Below are positions 53,088 through 62,119 of a stretch of DNA of 64,000 bases, in pieces. The translations under genes and the position numbers were made by a program. The stretch's first letter is position 1; every line of letters begins with the position of its first letter. This DNA is from Acidobacteriota bacterium (GTDB lineage: Bacteria > Acidobacteriota > Thermoanaerobaculia > Multivoradales > Multivoraceae), in contig JAPPCR010000015.1 of NCBI GenBank assembly GCA_028875725.1, positions 496,001-560,000 on the forward strand, written 5' to 3'. Below the pieces are notes generated by a model, which was not told the origin of the DNA, did no database searches, and saw only the letters and a program-made list of their open reading frames with translations.

Positions 53088-53125
53088 CCGGTCGCGAGCG
53101 ACCGGATGCCGGCGGGGGCGCCGGC
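53088..53125. other. Two tandem stem-loops between hydrolase and symporter genes
   Basis: CCGGTCG-CGAG-CGACCGG (53088-53105) and GCCGGCG-GGGG-CGCCGGC (53108-53125) are two perfect 7-bp stems separated by 2 nt. They lie 28 nt after the hydrolase stop and 53 nt before the symporter ATG. There is no U-tract, so they may attenuate or stabilise mRNA rather than terminate outright. Confidence 0.4.
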
Positions 53126-53177
53126 GCACCCGGTAGGCCACACACGGGACGACTGAGGAGTTGAGGAGGAAAGGGAT

Positions 53178-54770
53178 ATGAGTCTGTTTGCCTGGTCGTG
53201 GATGTTCCTCGTCCTCTACATCGTCGGCATGCTGACGTTCGGCTGGATCGCCAGCCGGCGGATCAGCAACGCGGACGACTTCGCCACCGCACGGAGCAGC
53301 TACGGCCCTTACTTCCTTGCCCTGGCGTTCGCTGCCACCACCGCCAGCGGGGCCACCTTCCTCGGCAGCCCCGGCCTCGGCTACGACTTCGGTATGGCCA
53401 GCGTCTGGGGCAAGTTCCTCTATCCGATGGGGGTCTACTTCGGGGTCCTGATTACGATCAGGCTGGTCGCGAATTCGGGCCACAAGTTCGGCAACCGCTC
53501 GATCCCGGAGTACCTCGGCGATCGCTACCGGAGCGACGGCGTCCGCCTGCTGGTCTCGATCTTCTCGCTTGTGCTGTTCTTCTACATCGCCGGACAGCTC
53601 GTGTCGGGGCTGGTCATGTTCGAGATCATGCTCGGCCTCGAACCGTTGACGGCCCTGATCATCACCTCCGGTGTTCTGCTGGTGTACGTCGTTCTCGGCG
53701 GCGCTCACGCCGACATCCTCACCGACGGCATCCAGGGAATGATGATGCTCGGCGTCGCGATCGTCGTCATCATCATGTTCCTGTTCGCATCCGGGATGGA
53801 CGGCGGGCTCGGCGCATTGGTCGACAACCTGCGCGTGCAGGACCCGAACCTCGTCGGGCCGCTCAACAAGTCGAACTCGCTTTACGACTCCTGGTGGGCC
53901 ATCGCCTGCGTCCTCTTCGCCCACATCCCGCTCGGCATGCTCCCGCACATCGGCAACAAGGTGTGGGCGCTCAGGAACGACGGCGACCGGATGCGCTTCG
54001 TCAAGCTTGCCTTCGCCGTCGGGCTGACGATGGGCATGCTCGGGCTCGGCGGCATCCTGGCCCGCGGCGTCCTGGGTACCGAGTTACTCGAGGCCGGCCG
54101 CAACGCGAACGAGGCGCTGCCGGCGCTGTTCATCGAACTGTTCCCGACCTGGCTCGCCGCCCTGATCGGCGTCGGCATCCTGGCCGCGATCATGTCGACC
54201 GCGGACGGGCTCGTCGTGTCGTCGTCCCAGATCGTCGCCAACGACATCTACCGCCGGTCGATCGTTCCCAAGTACTCACCCCACCTGAGCGACAAGGAAG
54301 TCGACCGCAAGGTGCTCGTGATCAGCCGCTGGAGCACGGTGGTCGTCCTGATCCTCTGCACCTGGATGGCCTGGGCGATGCAGGACATGAACATCGCGCT
54401 GCTCGTCTGGGTAGGCACCGGCGGCATGATGGCGGCCTTCGCCGGTCCCCTGGTCGTCGGCGGCCTGTGGCGCGGCGTTACCCTGGCCGGCGCCTACACG
54501 GGCCTCGTGAGCGGCATGCTGACCTTCGTTCTGCTGCGTAGCGGTCTGCCCTGGATGATCGTCGATCCCGGCTCGCTCGGCCCTCTGTCCGGCGTTGCGC
54601 AGTGGCTAGCGCACTACCAGATCAACCCGTACTCCTGCGCGGTGGTCGGCGAGGTCGTGTCCATCGCCGGGACGTACATCGTGTCGAAGCTGACGCAGCC
54701 ACTGCCCGAAGCCCATGTCGAGCGGTTGTTCAGCGCGCCGGCCGAGACGGCGGAAGCTGCCGGCGGCTGA
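53178..54770 (+). CDS. Sodium:solute symporter (SSS) family transporter
   Basis: This 530-residue protein has about thirteen membrane helices. The N-terminal ISNADDFATARSSYGPYFLALAFAATTASGATFLG and the RSIPEYLGDRYRSDGVR segment are characteristic of SSS symporters, as is VLLVYVVLGGAHADILTDGIQG. These move organic solutes such as amino acids, carboxylates or sugars with Na+. The ATG follows GGAGGAAAGGG. It may take up the product of the secreted hydrolase upstream, but the substrate cannot be read from the sequence. Confidence 0.92.
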   Translation: MSLFAWSWMFLVLYIVGMLTFGWIASRRISNADDFATARSSYGPYFLALAFAATTASGATFLGSPGLGYDFGMASVWGKFLYPMGVYFGVLITIRLVANSGHKFGNRSIPEYLGDRYRSDGVRLLVSIFSLVLFFYIAGQLVSGLVMFEIMLGLEPLTALIITSGVLLVYVVLGGAHADILTDGIQGMMMLGVAIVVIIMFLFASGMDGGLGALVDNLRVQDPNLVGPLNKSNSLYDSWWAIACVLFAHIPLGMLPHIGNKVWALRNDGDRMRFVKLAFAVGLTMGMLGLGGILARGVLGTELLEAGRNANEALPALFIELFPTWLAALIGVGILAAIMSTADGLVVSSSQIVANDIYRRSIVPKYSPHLSDKEVDRKVLVISRWSTVVVLILCTWMAWAMQDMNIALLVWVGTGGMMAAFAGPLVVGGLWRGVTLAGAYTGLVSGMLTFVLLRSGLPWMIVDPGSLGPLSGVAQWLAHYQINPYSCAVVGEVVSIAGTYIVSKLTQPLPEAHVERLFSAPAETAEAAGG

Positions 54771-54819
54771 GCGCGGGCTACACTGGCCGACAACTCTCGA
54801 CACGAAGAGGAGGGACGAC

Positions 54820-55884
54820 ATGCGTCGCCACCGAAGCGCTCACCTCCGTTTCCCGCGCAATCCGGCTCTCGCCGTAGCGCTGACGATCGCCGCGCTGCCG
54901 GCCGCGCTGCCGGCCCAGAACGCGCCCGGCTGGACTCCGCCGTTGGCAGCCGACGGCAAGCCCGACATCTCGGGAGTCTGGGACTTCCGCACGCTGACCC
55001 CGCTCCAGCGGCCGGAGGACCAGGAAGCAACGATCGACGAGGCCCGGGCCGGCGAGATAGAGGCGGCGGCCGTGGAACGCGCGCGCGTCGCCGATCTGCC
55101 CAGCGACCCCGAGGAGAGAAGGCTCGAGGCGGGCGGCGAAGTCGGCGGCTACAACAACTTCTGGTTCGACCGTGGCGCCAGGGTCGTCGAGGACCTCCGG
55201 ACGTCGCTGATCATCGACCCGCCGAACGGCCGACTTCCTGACACTCTCCCCGACGTCAAGCGCCAGACGCGCGGTGACGACAAGCCGATCGACCGCCCGG
55301 TGCGACTTCGGGTCGGCGGCATCGGCCTCGACAGCTACGAGGATCGCGGACTGGCCGAGCGCTGCATCCTCGGCTTCAACGTGGGGCCGCCGATCACGCC
55401 GGGCGGCTACAACCAGAACATCCAGATCTTCCAGTCCGCCAACCATGTGGCGATCCTGAACGAGATGGTCCATGACACCCGCATCGTGCCTCTCGACGGG
55501 CGCCCTCACCTTCCTGACTCGGTGCGCCAGTGGATGGGCGACTCCCGCGGTCGTTGGGAAGGAGACACCCTGGTGGTCGAGACGAGGAACTTCAGCGACC
55601 TGGTGTCGAGCTTCAGCGGCAGCGTGGCCGGCTCCGTGGGCGACGCCTACGAAATGCACGTCACGGAGAGGTTCCGACGCGTCGACGAGGACACGCTGAT
55701 GTACGAGTACACGGTGAACGACCCGGCGACCTTCACCCGGCCCTTCACCGCCCGCCTGCTGATGAAGAAAGGTGAGGCGCTGTACGAGTACGCCTGCCAC
55801 GAGGGCAACTACGGCCTGTACAACATCCTTTCCGGCGCCCGCGCCAAGGAGGCCGAAGCCGTGGCGTCCGGCGGCGGCCCGTAG
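54820..55884 (+). CDS. Secreted PDLSG-family protein of unknown function, copy 3
   Basis: This 354-residue member is more divergent: signal peptide (1-33), then ADGKPDISGVWDFRTLTPLQRP, VGGYNNFWFDRGA, RTSLIIDPPNGRLP, AERCILGFN, GRWEGDTLVVETRNF, VTERFRRVDEDTLMYEYTVNDP and YEYACHEGNYGLYNILSGAR. It lacks the SDPNREAPP insert shared by copies 1 and 2. GAGGAGGGA precedes the ATG at 54820, and TACACT at 54779-54784 is a possible -10. It begins 49 nt after the SSS transporter stop, on the same strand. Confidence 0.8.
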   Translation: MRRHRSAHLRFPRNPALAVALTIAALPAALPAQNAPGWTPPLAADGKPDISGVWDFRTLTPLQRPEDQEATIDEARAGEIEAAAVERARVADLPSDPEERRLEAGGEVGGYNNFWFDRGARVVEDLRTSLIIDPPNGRLPDTLPDVKRQTRGDDKPIDRPVRLRVGGIGLDSYEDRGLAERCILGFNVGPPITPGGYNQNIQIFQSANHVAILNEMVHDTRIVPLDGRPHLPDSVRQWMGDSRGRWEGDTLVVETRNFSDLVSSFSGSVAGSVGDAYEMHVTERFRRVDEDTLMYEYTVNDPATFTRPFTARLLMKKGEALYEYACHEGNYGLYNILSGARAKEAEAVASGGGP

Positions 55885-55894
55885 GCAGGCGGGG

Positions 55895-56104
55895 TCAGTC
55901 GTCCCAGTCGGGCAGCGGCTGCGGGCCCGGGACGATCCCCGCGATGTCCGGGTCCTCTCCGGTCGTGTTCTCCGGCGCCTCCAGGGCGGCCTGTTCCTTC
56001 TCGATCTTCCGCTGCGCGCGCCGTTCCAGCTTCTCCTGGCGCCTCTGGCGCTTGCGCATCTCTCGTTGACGTTTCGCGAAAGTGGTCGGACCAGGTCTGG
56101 CCAT
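55895..56104 (-). CDS. Small basic coiled-coil protein, unknown function
   Basis: This 69-residue protein opens MARPGPTTFAKRQREMRKRQ and continues with a strongly basic helix to about residue 37, then an acidic, proline-containing tail ending PLPDWDD. Short proteins with the TFAKRQRE opening recur in several bacterial phyla and have no assigned role; the basic helix may bind RNA or DNA. The ATG at 56104 has GGGGAG upstream, so the in-frame extension to 56155 is not needed. It lies downstream of the AbgT gene on the same strand and converges on PDLSG copy 3. Confidence 0.65.
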   Translation of the reverse strand: MARPGPTTFAKRQREMRKRQRRQEKLERRAQRKIEKEQAALEAPENTTGEDPDIAGIVPGPQPLPDWDD

Positions 56105-56212
56105 AGGCGATCTCCCCTCCTCCGCACCGACTCGCGCCGGGGCGGAACGAGTCATGGTAACAGGACCTTGACAGCGTGCCGGAGAGCGACCGCGAGCGAA
56201 GCCTGAGCCGGC

Positions 56213-57841
56213 TCAGGGCGTGTAGTAGGTCGGCGATCCGGGGCCGACCGGCAGGCCGAGCGCGAACACCCAAACGTAGAACAGCGTCACCCAGCCGATC
56301 AGGTAGGAGATCGAATACGGGATCATCGTCGCGATCAGGGTGCCGATTCCCAGCTTCCGGTCGTACCGCATCGCCACCGCCAGGATGAGGCCGAAGTAGC
56401 TCATCATCGGCGTGATGATGTTCGTCGTCGAGTCGCCGATCCGGTAGGCGGCCTGGATGACCTCAGGGCTGTAGCCGACCGTCATCAGCATCGGCACGAA
56501 GATGGGCGCCGTCACCGCCCACTGCGCAGACGCGCTGCCCAGCATCAGGTTGACGAAGCAGCACATCAGGATGAACGGTATGAACACGATCGGTCCGGTC
56601 AGGTCGAAGCGGGTCAGCAGGTCGGCGCCGACCACCGCCGTGATGGTCCCCAGGTTGGTCCAGTTGAAGAAGGAGACGAACTGGGCCGCGAAGAAGACGA
56701 GCACCATGTAGGGCCCGAGCGAACTCATCGCCCGGCCCATGCCGTCGATCACGTCGCGGTCGTTCCGGACGGACCCCGTGACCCGGCCGTAGACGATCGA
56801 CGGCACGATGAAGAAGACGAAGATGAGGGAGACGACGCTCCGCAGCATCGGTCTCAGGTCGTCGATCAGGAGCGCGTTCGCCGCCGGATCGCGGAACCAG
56901 CCGTTCTCGGGCAGGGCCAGCAGCGCCAGCCCCCCGAGCATGACAAGGACGGTCACGCCCGCCAGCTTCAGACCCCGCTTCTCCTCCGGGGACAGCGTCT
57001 TCAGGCCATCCTCCGGATCCTCCAGGTCGTCCGCCGCCCGGCTCGGCTCGAACGCCCCCAGCTTGGGCTCGACGATCCGGGTCGTCACCAGGGTGCCGAT
57101 CACCGTGATCATGAAGGTGCTGACCAACATGAAGAGGTAGTTCGCGGTGGCCGGGATCTCGTTCGCCGCACCCGGCGCGTAGGACGGATCGATGATGCGC
57201 GCCGCCTCGGTCGTGATCCCGGCGAGCAACGGATCGACGGTGCCGATCAGCACGTTCGCCGAGTAGCCACCAGAGACGCCGGCGAACGCGGCGGCCAGGC
57301 CGGCGAGCGGGTGGCGGCCCACCGACCGGAACACGACCGCCGCCAGCGGAATCAGCACGACATAGCCCATCTCCGACGCGGTGTTCGAGACGACCGAGGC
57401 AAAGACGACGACCGCGGTCAGCAGGTTCCGCGGCGCGCCCAGGACGAGCGCCCGCAGCAGCGCACCGAGCAGACCGGAACGTTCGGCGACACCAACCCCG
57501 AGCAAGGCGACGAGGACCGTGCCCAGCGGCGCGAACCCCGTGAAGTTCGTCACCAGGTTCATCGCGATCCGCCGCATACCCTCCGGGTTCATCAGGCTGA
57601 CCGCGCGGATCATCCCGTCCTCGGAGCGGCCCGAAACGCCGGCGGGCCGCGGGTCCTCGACCTGCCAGTCGAGCAACTCCGCCATCCCCGAAACCAGCAG
57701 GATGAGCAGAGCCAGCACCGCGAACAGCGTGACCGGATGCGGCAGGAGGTTGCCGAGGAACTCGACGACGTTCAGAAAGCGGGAGAAGAGTCCCGGCCCC
57801 TTGCGCGCCCGCCTGTTCCGCCGCTTCGGAGCCTCGGCCAT
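56213..57841 (-). CDS. AbgT-family transporter
   Basis: This 542-residue protein has about twelve membrane segments. Family features include FLNVVEFLGNLLPHPVTLFA near the N-terminus, VVVFASVVSNTASEMGYVVLIPLAA, YSANVLIGTVDPLLAGIT and LGSASAQWAVTAPIFVPMLM. AbgT proteins transport p-aminobenzoyl-glutamate or export sulfonamides. No abgA/abgB hydrolase genes are adjacent. TACTGT (57854-57849) lies exactly 7 nt before the ATG with no ribosome site, which suggests a leaderless message. Confidence 0.92.
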   Translation of the reverse strand: MAEAPKRRNRRARKGPGLFSRFLNVVEFLGNLLPHPVTLFAVLALLILLVSGMAELLDWQVEDPRPAGVSGRSEDGMIRAVSLMNPEGMRRIAMNLVTNFTGFAPLGTVLVALLGVGVAERSGLLGALLRALVLGAPRNLLTAVVVFASVVSNTASEMGYVVLIPLAAVVFRSVGRHPLAGLAAAFAGVSGGYSANVLIGTVDPLLAGITTEAARIIDPSYAPGAANEIPATANYLFMLVSTFMITVIGTLVTTRIVEPKLGAFEPSRAADDLEDPEDGLKTLSPEEKRGLKLAGVTVLVMLGGLALLALPENGWFRDPAANALLIDDLRPMLRSVVSLIFVFFIVPSIVYGRVTGSVRNDRDVIDGMGRAMSSLGPYMVLVFFAAQFVSFFNWTNLGTITAVVGADLLTRFDLTGPIVFIPFILMCCFVNLMLGSASAQWAVTAPIFVPMLMTVGYSPEVIQAAYRIGDSTTNIITPMMSYFGLILAVAMRYDRKLGIGTLIATMIPYSISYLIGWVTLFYVWVFALGLPVGPGSPTYYTP

Positions 57842-57854
57842 CCGGCGAACAGTA
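57842..57854 (-). promoter_or_regulatory. Putative leaderless -10 element of the AbgT gene
   Basis: On the minus strand TACTGT (57854-57849) is followed by 7 nt and the ATG. No Shine-Dalgarno sequence is present. Confidence 0.45.
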
Positions 57855-57896
57855 ACCCATGGCCGCGGGTGAAACCCGCGGCGCGGAGATGCGCGT

Positions 57897-59543
57897 TCAG
57901 CCGCGCCGGATGACGGCCGTGTGGTACGGCTCGAGGTCGTCGATCGCGGACTCCGGTTCCCCCGTCTTCCAGGCGAACAGCCGCACCGTGACCTCGGACG
58001 GCGTCGCGTCGAAGAGGGCGAAACCGTTCTTCTCGAACGTCTCGCCCCGTACGTCCTGCTCGACCCCGGTGGCCGCCAGCGGCGGCGTCCCGCGCGCCGC
58101 CGAAGGCCAGCCGGTCAGGGTGCCAAGCGGTCCCGTCAGCACGGCGTGGACAGGATTGGCCGAGAGGTCCAGGCTGCCGCTTCGCTCGAGCACGGAGTGG
58201 CCGATCGCGTGCAGGTCGCCCGACAGCACGATGCCGGTCCGCTGCGACTGGGACGTCAGCGACTCCAGCAGACGCTGATGCTGCCGCAGCCATCCCTCCT
58301 GCCAGAAGTACTTCTCGCGCTCCGTCGTCAGCCTGAAGTTGCTGCCGGCGAAGTCGCCGATCCGCGACACGGTGGCGCCGCCGTCGTCGAGATCGGCGAC
58401 GTCCGGGTACCACTCGCGCCACTTCCCCGCCGACCAGCCGAAGGGGTGCGACGGTACGTGGAACAACTGCGCGACCGACTGGTCCCGGGTGCGCTGATGC
58501 AGCCAGTGCTCGGCCTCCGGCGGCACGAGACCGGCGTGGACTCCCTTGAGCGACAGGTAGCGGGCGCAGTCGTAGATCAGGACCTCGGCCAGCCGACCGT
58601 AGCGGAACGTGCCGAAGGCCTCGGAGATGCCGGGTTCCCGGTCGCCGGCGCCGGCGCCGGAGATGGCCCGCGGACGCTCGACGTCGGGCAGGAACTCGGG
58701 CAGGAAGGCGTTGCGGGTGAAGCGTGCGAACTCCACCTGGTAGCGGTCCGGCGGCAGGGTGACCATCTGGGGGTCGGCATCGTCGTTCTCGTAGTAGTCG
58801 TGGTCATCACTGACGAAGTAGGAGGGCGTCGACCGCAGCATGACCCCGTAGAGTTCGGCGATCTGCGGCCCGACCGCGGCCTTGATCGAGGTCTCGTTGC
58901 TGGTTCCCAGCACGGGCAGGCTGAGGTCCAGCCAGCCGATCCGTTCGTAGAACTCGCGGGAACGCCGGCCCCGCTCCTCGCTACGGTTGTAGAGCACCGT
59001 ACGCTGGTCCCAGTAGATGTGGTCGCCGATCGCGATCAGCGCCCGCGGACGGAAGGAGAGCGCTCGCCTCAACAGCCGGCGGCGAACCGCCAGCGGCAGG
59101 AAGAAGCCCGACTCGGGATGGCCTCCGGCGCAGGTGTAGGCGAGGAACCGCACCGACTCGGGTTGAGCCGAGGGCGACGGGAACGTGCGGAGAGGCCACG
59201 GATCGCACAGCGTCTCGCCGCCGCCGCCGAGCAGTTGCAGGGCGTACTCCGTGTCGGGTTCCAGTCCGCTCGCGTCGAAGGAGAAGAAACGCCGTTCCGT
59301 GTCGGTGCTCCGGCCAGCGACCAGGCGGCCGCCGATGCGGAGCACCGGCACGAAATCGAGCGGATCGGCGAAGGAGCACTTGAGCGCCACGCGATCGTGG
59401 CTCGCCGCCGGAATCAGGTGCCGGAGCGGGCCGGCGCGCCAGCCGTCCTGGCCCACGGCGGGTGAACGGCCGAGTCCGGTTCCGGCCGCTGCCGCGGCGG
59501 CCGCGGTGGCGATGAAGCGTCTCCGGGTCCAGTTGGTCGTCAT
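57897..59543 (-). CDS. Tat-exported PhoD-like phosphatase/phosphodiesterase
   Basis: This 548-residue protein has a twin-arginine signal (TRRRFIATAAAAAAA) and PhoD-type metal motifs: LIAIGDHIYWDQR, YFVSDDHDYYENDD and GIVLSGDLHAIGHSVLER. An N-terminal fibronectin-like region precedes the catalytic domain. PhoD enzymes hydrolyse phosphate mono- or diesters with Fe/Ca in the periplasm. The ATG overlaps the metzincin stop as ATGA and has GGGAGGAA upstream, so it is translated with that gene. AbgT follows 55 nt downstream. Confidence 0.87.
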   Translation of the reverse strand: MTTNWTRRRFIATAAAAAAAGTGLGRSPAVGQDGWRAGPLRHLIPAASHDRVALKCSFADPLDFVPVLRIGGRLVAGRSTDTERRFFSFDASGLEPDTEYALQLLGGGGETLCDPWPLRTFPSPSAQPESVRFLAYTCAGGHPESGFFLPLAVRRRLLRRALSFRPRALIAIGDHIYWDQRTVLYNRSEERGRRSREFYERIGWLDLSLPVLGTSNETSIKAAVGPQIAELYGVMLRSTPSYFVSDDHDYYENDDADPQMVTLPPDRYQVEFARFTRNAFLPEFLPDVERPRAISGAGAGDREPGISEAFGTFRYGRLAEVLIYDCARYLSLKGVHAGLVPPEAEHWLHQRTRDQSVAQLFHVPSHPFGWSAGKWREWYPDVADLDDGGATVSRIGDFAGSNFRLTTEREKYFWQEGWLRQHQRLLESLTSQSQRTGIVLSGDLHAIGHSVLERSGSLDLSANPVHAVLTGPLGTLTGWPSAARGTPPLAATGVEQDVRGETFEKNGFALFDATPSEVTVRLFAWKTGEPESAIDDLEPYHTAVIRRG

Positions 59544-60190
59544 GGTCGGGTTCCTCCCAGGAAGGAGCGTAGCCGCTCGCGGTCGACTTCGGTCAGCGGC
59601 AGGAATCGGGATTGGCCGTCATTGCGCGCCGAGGTATCGCAGGGCTGGCACATCAGAACACCTGGCTCGCGAGTGTGCTTCAGGCCAAGGACATGCCCGA
59701 GTTCGTGGGCAATCACGTTGCGAACCACGTGCTCGCGCTCGTCGCCCGAAGGAATGGCGACGAAGTAGCGGCCATCGTCGCCGTAGGGCCAGGCGAAGGG
59801 CATGAGACTCTGGGCGGAGAGCAGCACGACGACGTCCGCGTCCACCCGGAAGAGCGCCTCGGGCGGCCTGGGCCCCGGGTCGGACGAGTGCAGGCGGCCG
59901 GCAAGCTGCGAGAGCTGGTGGGCGTAGTTCTCGAATGGCCGCAGTCCTTGCGAGGGAGCTTCCCGTCCCGGCTCGAGGAACGGCGCAGCCAGCCCCAGAT
60001 CAGAGGCCGCCTCGTTCCAGAACGAGACCGCCTCCGCGGCCATGGCGATCCGCTCGTCATCCGCATCGGCGACCAGCACGGCGACCCGTCTGATCTGACC
60101 GGACGCCGAATCCGAAGCGGACGCAACTGGCAGAATGCCCAGCGCAAGAACCAGGAAGGAACCTGACTTCGCCCGCCAGGAGAACGTCAT
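59540..60190 (-). CDS. Exported metzincin-type zinc metalloprotease
   Basis: This 216-residue protein has an N-terminal signal (about 1-26) and the zinc motif HELGHVLGLKH at 162-172, followed by the Met-turn EPGVLM (M180). This is the HExxHxxGxxH pattern of matrixin/archaemetzincin-like proteases. The C-terminal cysteines (CQPC) may form a disulfide. The ATG at 60190 directly abuts the ATG of the divergent hydrolase at 60191, giving CATATG with zero spacing. No ribosome site is visible on this strand. A much longer in-frame reading upstream is antisense to the hydrolase and is not credible. The stop overlaps the PhoD start (ATGA). Confidence 0.78.
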   Translation of the reverse strand: MTFSWRAKSGSFLVLALGILPVASASDSASGQIRRVAVLVADADDERIAMAAEAVSFWNEAASDLGLAAPFLEPGREAPSQGLRPFENYAHQLSQLAGRLHSSDPGPRPPEALFRVDADVVVLLSAQSLMPFAWPYGDDGRYFVAIPSGDEREHVVRNVIAHELGHVLGLKHTREPGVLMCQPCDTSARNDGQSRFLPLTEVDRERLRSFLGGTRP

Positions 60191-62119
60191 ATGCACCACA
60201 TTCGAACGGTCATCAGGCTGCTGCCAATCGCTGTCTCCCTGGCCCTGGCTACTCCCCCGGTCCTCGGCCAGATCCACCGGACGCCGGACCCGGTGCGCCG
60301 GGCCGACCTCCACCGTCTCGCCGAAGTCGATCGGATGGTCATGGTACCGATGCGCGATGGTGTCCGCCTCGCCACCGAAATCTACAGGCCGCGGAACGCC
60401 GGGGGTCCCGTTCCGGCGATCTTCTGGCGGACACCGTACAACTTCAGCCCGCTGCCGGAACCGAACCTGGAGCGGCCCAGCGCGCTGCTCAAGTTCGGTC
60501 TCGACGCGATCGCGCGCGGCTACGCCTTCGTGGTCCAGAACGAGCGCGGCAAGTTCTTCTCCGAGGGCGACTGGGAGATCCTCGGCCGGCCACGCACGGA
60601 CGGCTACGACGCGCTGACCTGGATTGCCGACCAGCCGTGGTCCAGCGGCAAGGTCGCCACGCTCGGCTGCTCCTCGACCGCCGAATGGCAGATGGGACTC
60701 GCCGCGATGCGGCATCCCGCCCACGCCGCCGCCGTACCGATGGGGCAGGGCGCCGGCATCGGCCGCATGGGACCGTTCCACGAACAGGGGAACTTCTACC
60801 GCGGCGGCGCGCTCCAGCTTCCGATGGCCGTCTGGCTCTTCGGCGAGCAGAACACGCAACGCCCCACCTTCCCGCCGGACACCAGTCGCGAGGACCTCGA
60901 GCGGCTCGCGACCTACTTCGACCTCGCCGCGAAGATGCCCCAGGTCGACTGGAAGCAGGCCCTCTGGCATCTCCCCGTTCAGACGCTGATCGAATCCGTC
61001 GGCGGGCCGAAGGGAATCTTCGGGGAGTTCGCCGCCCGCCTGCCGGACGATCCGGCCTGGTACGAAGGCGGCCTGTACCACGACGACGAGCCGTTCGGCG
61101 TGCCCGCGCTTTGGGCCAACTCCTGGTACGACCTGTCCGTGTCGCCGAACCTGGCGCTCTACGGCCACGTCCGCGAGAACGCCGACCCGGAGGTCCGCGA
61201 CCACCAGTACATGGTCATCGCACCCAGCCTGCACTGCAACATGTACCGGCTGACCAACCCGCTCGTCGTCGGCGAACGGAACTTCGGGGACACGGACTTC
61301 GCCTTCGACGAAATGCTCTGGAGCTTTCTCGACCGCTTCACGAAGCACGAGGCGAACGGGCCCGAGGCGAACGGCTTCGAAGACCGCTACGCCAGGGTCC
61401 GCTACTTCCTGATGGGCGAGGACCGCTGGGAAGACGCCGCCAACTGGCCGCCGGCCGGCGCCGAAGCGATGACCTTCTACCTGGACAGCGACGGCAGCGC
61501 GAACAGTGCCGCCGGCGACGGCAGGCTGACGGCGGATGGCGGCGGAGGCGGTGCCGACGCCGACCGCCTTGTCTACGACCCGGGCTCACCGGTGCCGACC
61601 CACGGCGGCGCCTTCTGCTGCATGGGCGACTACGAGCCCGGCGCCTTCGATCAGCGCTCGGTCGAAGCCCGCAGCGACGTGCTCGTCTACACGACGGAGC
61701 CGTTCCAGGAACCGCTGGCCGTCGTCGGCTCGGTCGACGTCATCCTGCACGTTTCATCAGACGCGCCGGACACTGACTTCACGGTCAAACTGATCGACGT
61801 CCACCCGGACGGCCGCGCCTTCAACCTCGACGACACCATCCTGCGCATGCGCTACCGCGAGGGATTCGACCGCCACGTCTCGATGGATCCGGGGGAGGTC
61901 TACGAAGTGACCCTGGGCCCCCTCGCCACAGCCAACGTCTTCGGCGACGGTCACAGGCTGCGGATCGAAGTCTCGAGCAGCAACTTCCCCCGCTACGACC
62001 GCAACCTGAACACCGGCGGCAACAACTACGACGAGAGCGAGTGGCGGGTGGCGCGCAACGCGGTGCACCACTCGGCGGAGCATCCGTCAAGGATCGTGCT
62101 GCCGGTGCTGGATCCCTAG
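60191..62119 (+). CDS. Exported CocE/NonD (X-Pro dipeptidyl-peptidase S15) hydrolase
   Basis: This 642-residue protein has a signal peptide (about 1-26, ending PPVLGQ) and an alpha/beta-hydrolase domain with VPMRDGVRLATEIYRP and the RGKFFSEGDWEIL oxyanion region. The nucleophile elbow is LGCSSTAEWQ, lacking the final Gly of the usual GxSxxG. The C-terminal jelly-roll domain (VGSVDVILHVSSDAPDTDFTVKL) is typical of CocE-type enzymes. Substrates could be esters or N-terminal peptide bonds. AGGAG lies 8 nt before the ATG, inside the first codons of the divergent metzincin gene. It converges on the sulfatase with no gap. Confidence 0.87.
   Translation: MHHIRTVIRLLPIAVSLALATPPVLGQIHRTPDPVRRADLHRLAEVDRMVMVPMRDGVRLATEIYRPRNAGGPVPAIFWRTPYNFSPLPEPNLERPSALLKFGLDAIARGYAFVVQNERGKFFSEGDWEILGRPRTDGYDALTWIADQPWSSGKVATLGCSSTAEWQMGLAAMRHPAHAAAVPMGQGAGIGRMGPFHEQGNFYRGGALQLPMAVWLFGEQNTQRPTFPPDTSREDLERLATYFDLAAKMPQVDWKQALWHLPVQTLIESVGGPKGIFGEFAARLPDDPAWYEGGLYHDDEPFGVPALWANSWYDLSVSPNLALYGHVRENADPEVRDHQYMVIAPSLHCNMYRLTNPLVVGERNFGDTDFAFDEMLWSFLDRFTKHEANGPEANGFEDRYARVRYFLMGEDRWEDAANWPPAGAEAMTFYLDSDGSANSAAGDGRLTADGGGGGADADRLVYDPGSPVPTHGGAFCCMGDYEPGAFDQRSVEARSDVLVYTTEPFQEPLAVVGSVDVILHVSSDAPDTDFTVKLIDVHPDGRAFNLDDTILRMRYREGFDRHVSMDPGEVYEVTLGPLATANVFGDGHRLRIEVSSSNFPRYDRNLNTGGNNYDESEWRVARNAVHHSAEHPSRIVLPVLDP

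Noticed and set aside
51114..53948. 944-codon open frame antisense to DUF1295, serine hydrolase and SSS genes
   Set aside because: It spans three well-supported plus-strand genes and their gaps. Its translation is low-complexity and matches no family.
59540..61348. Long 602-codon version of the metzincin extending to 61348
   Set aside because: The extension is antisense to the CocE-like gene. The ATG at 60190 opens a normal signal peptide.
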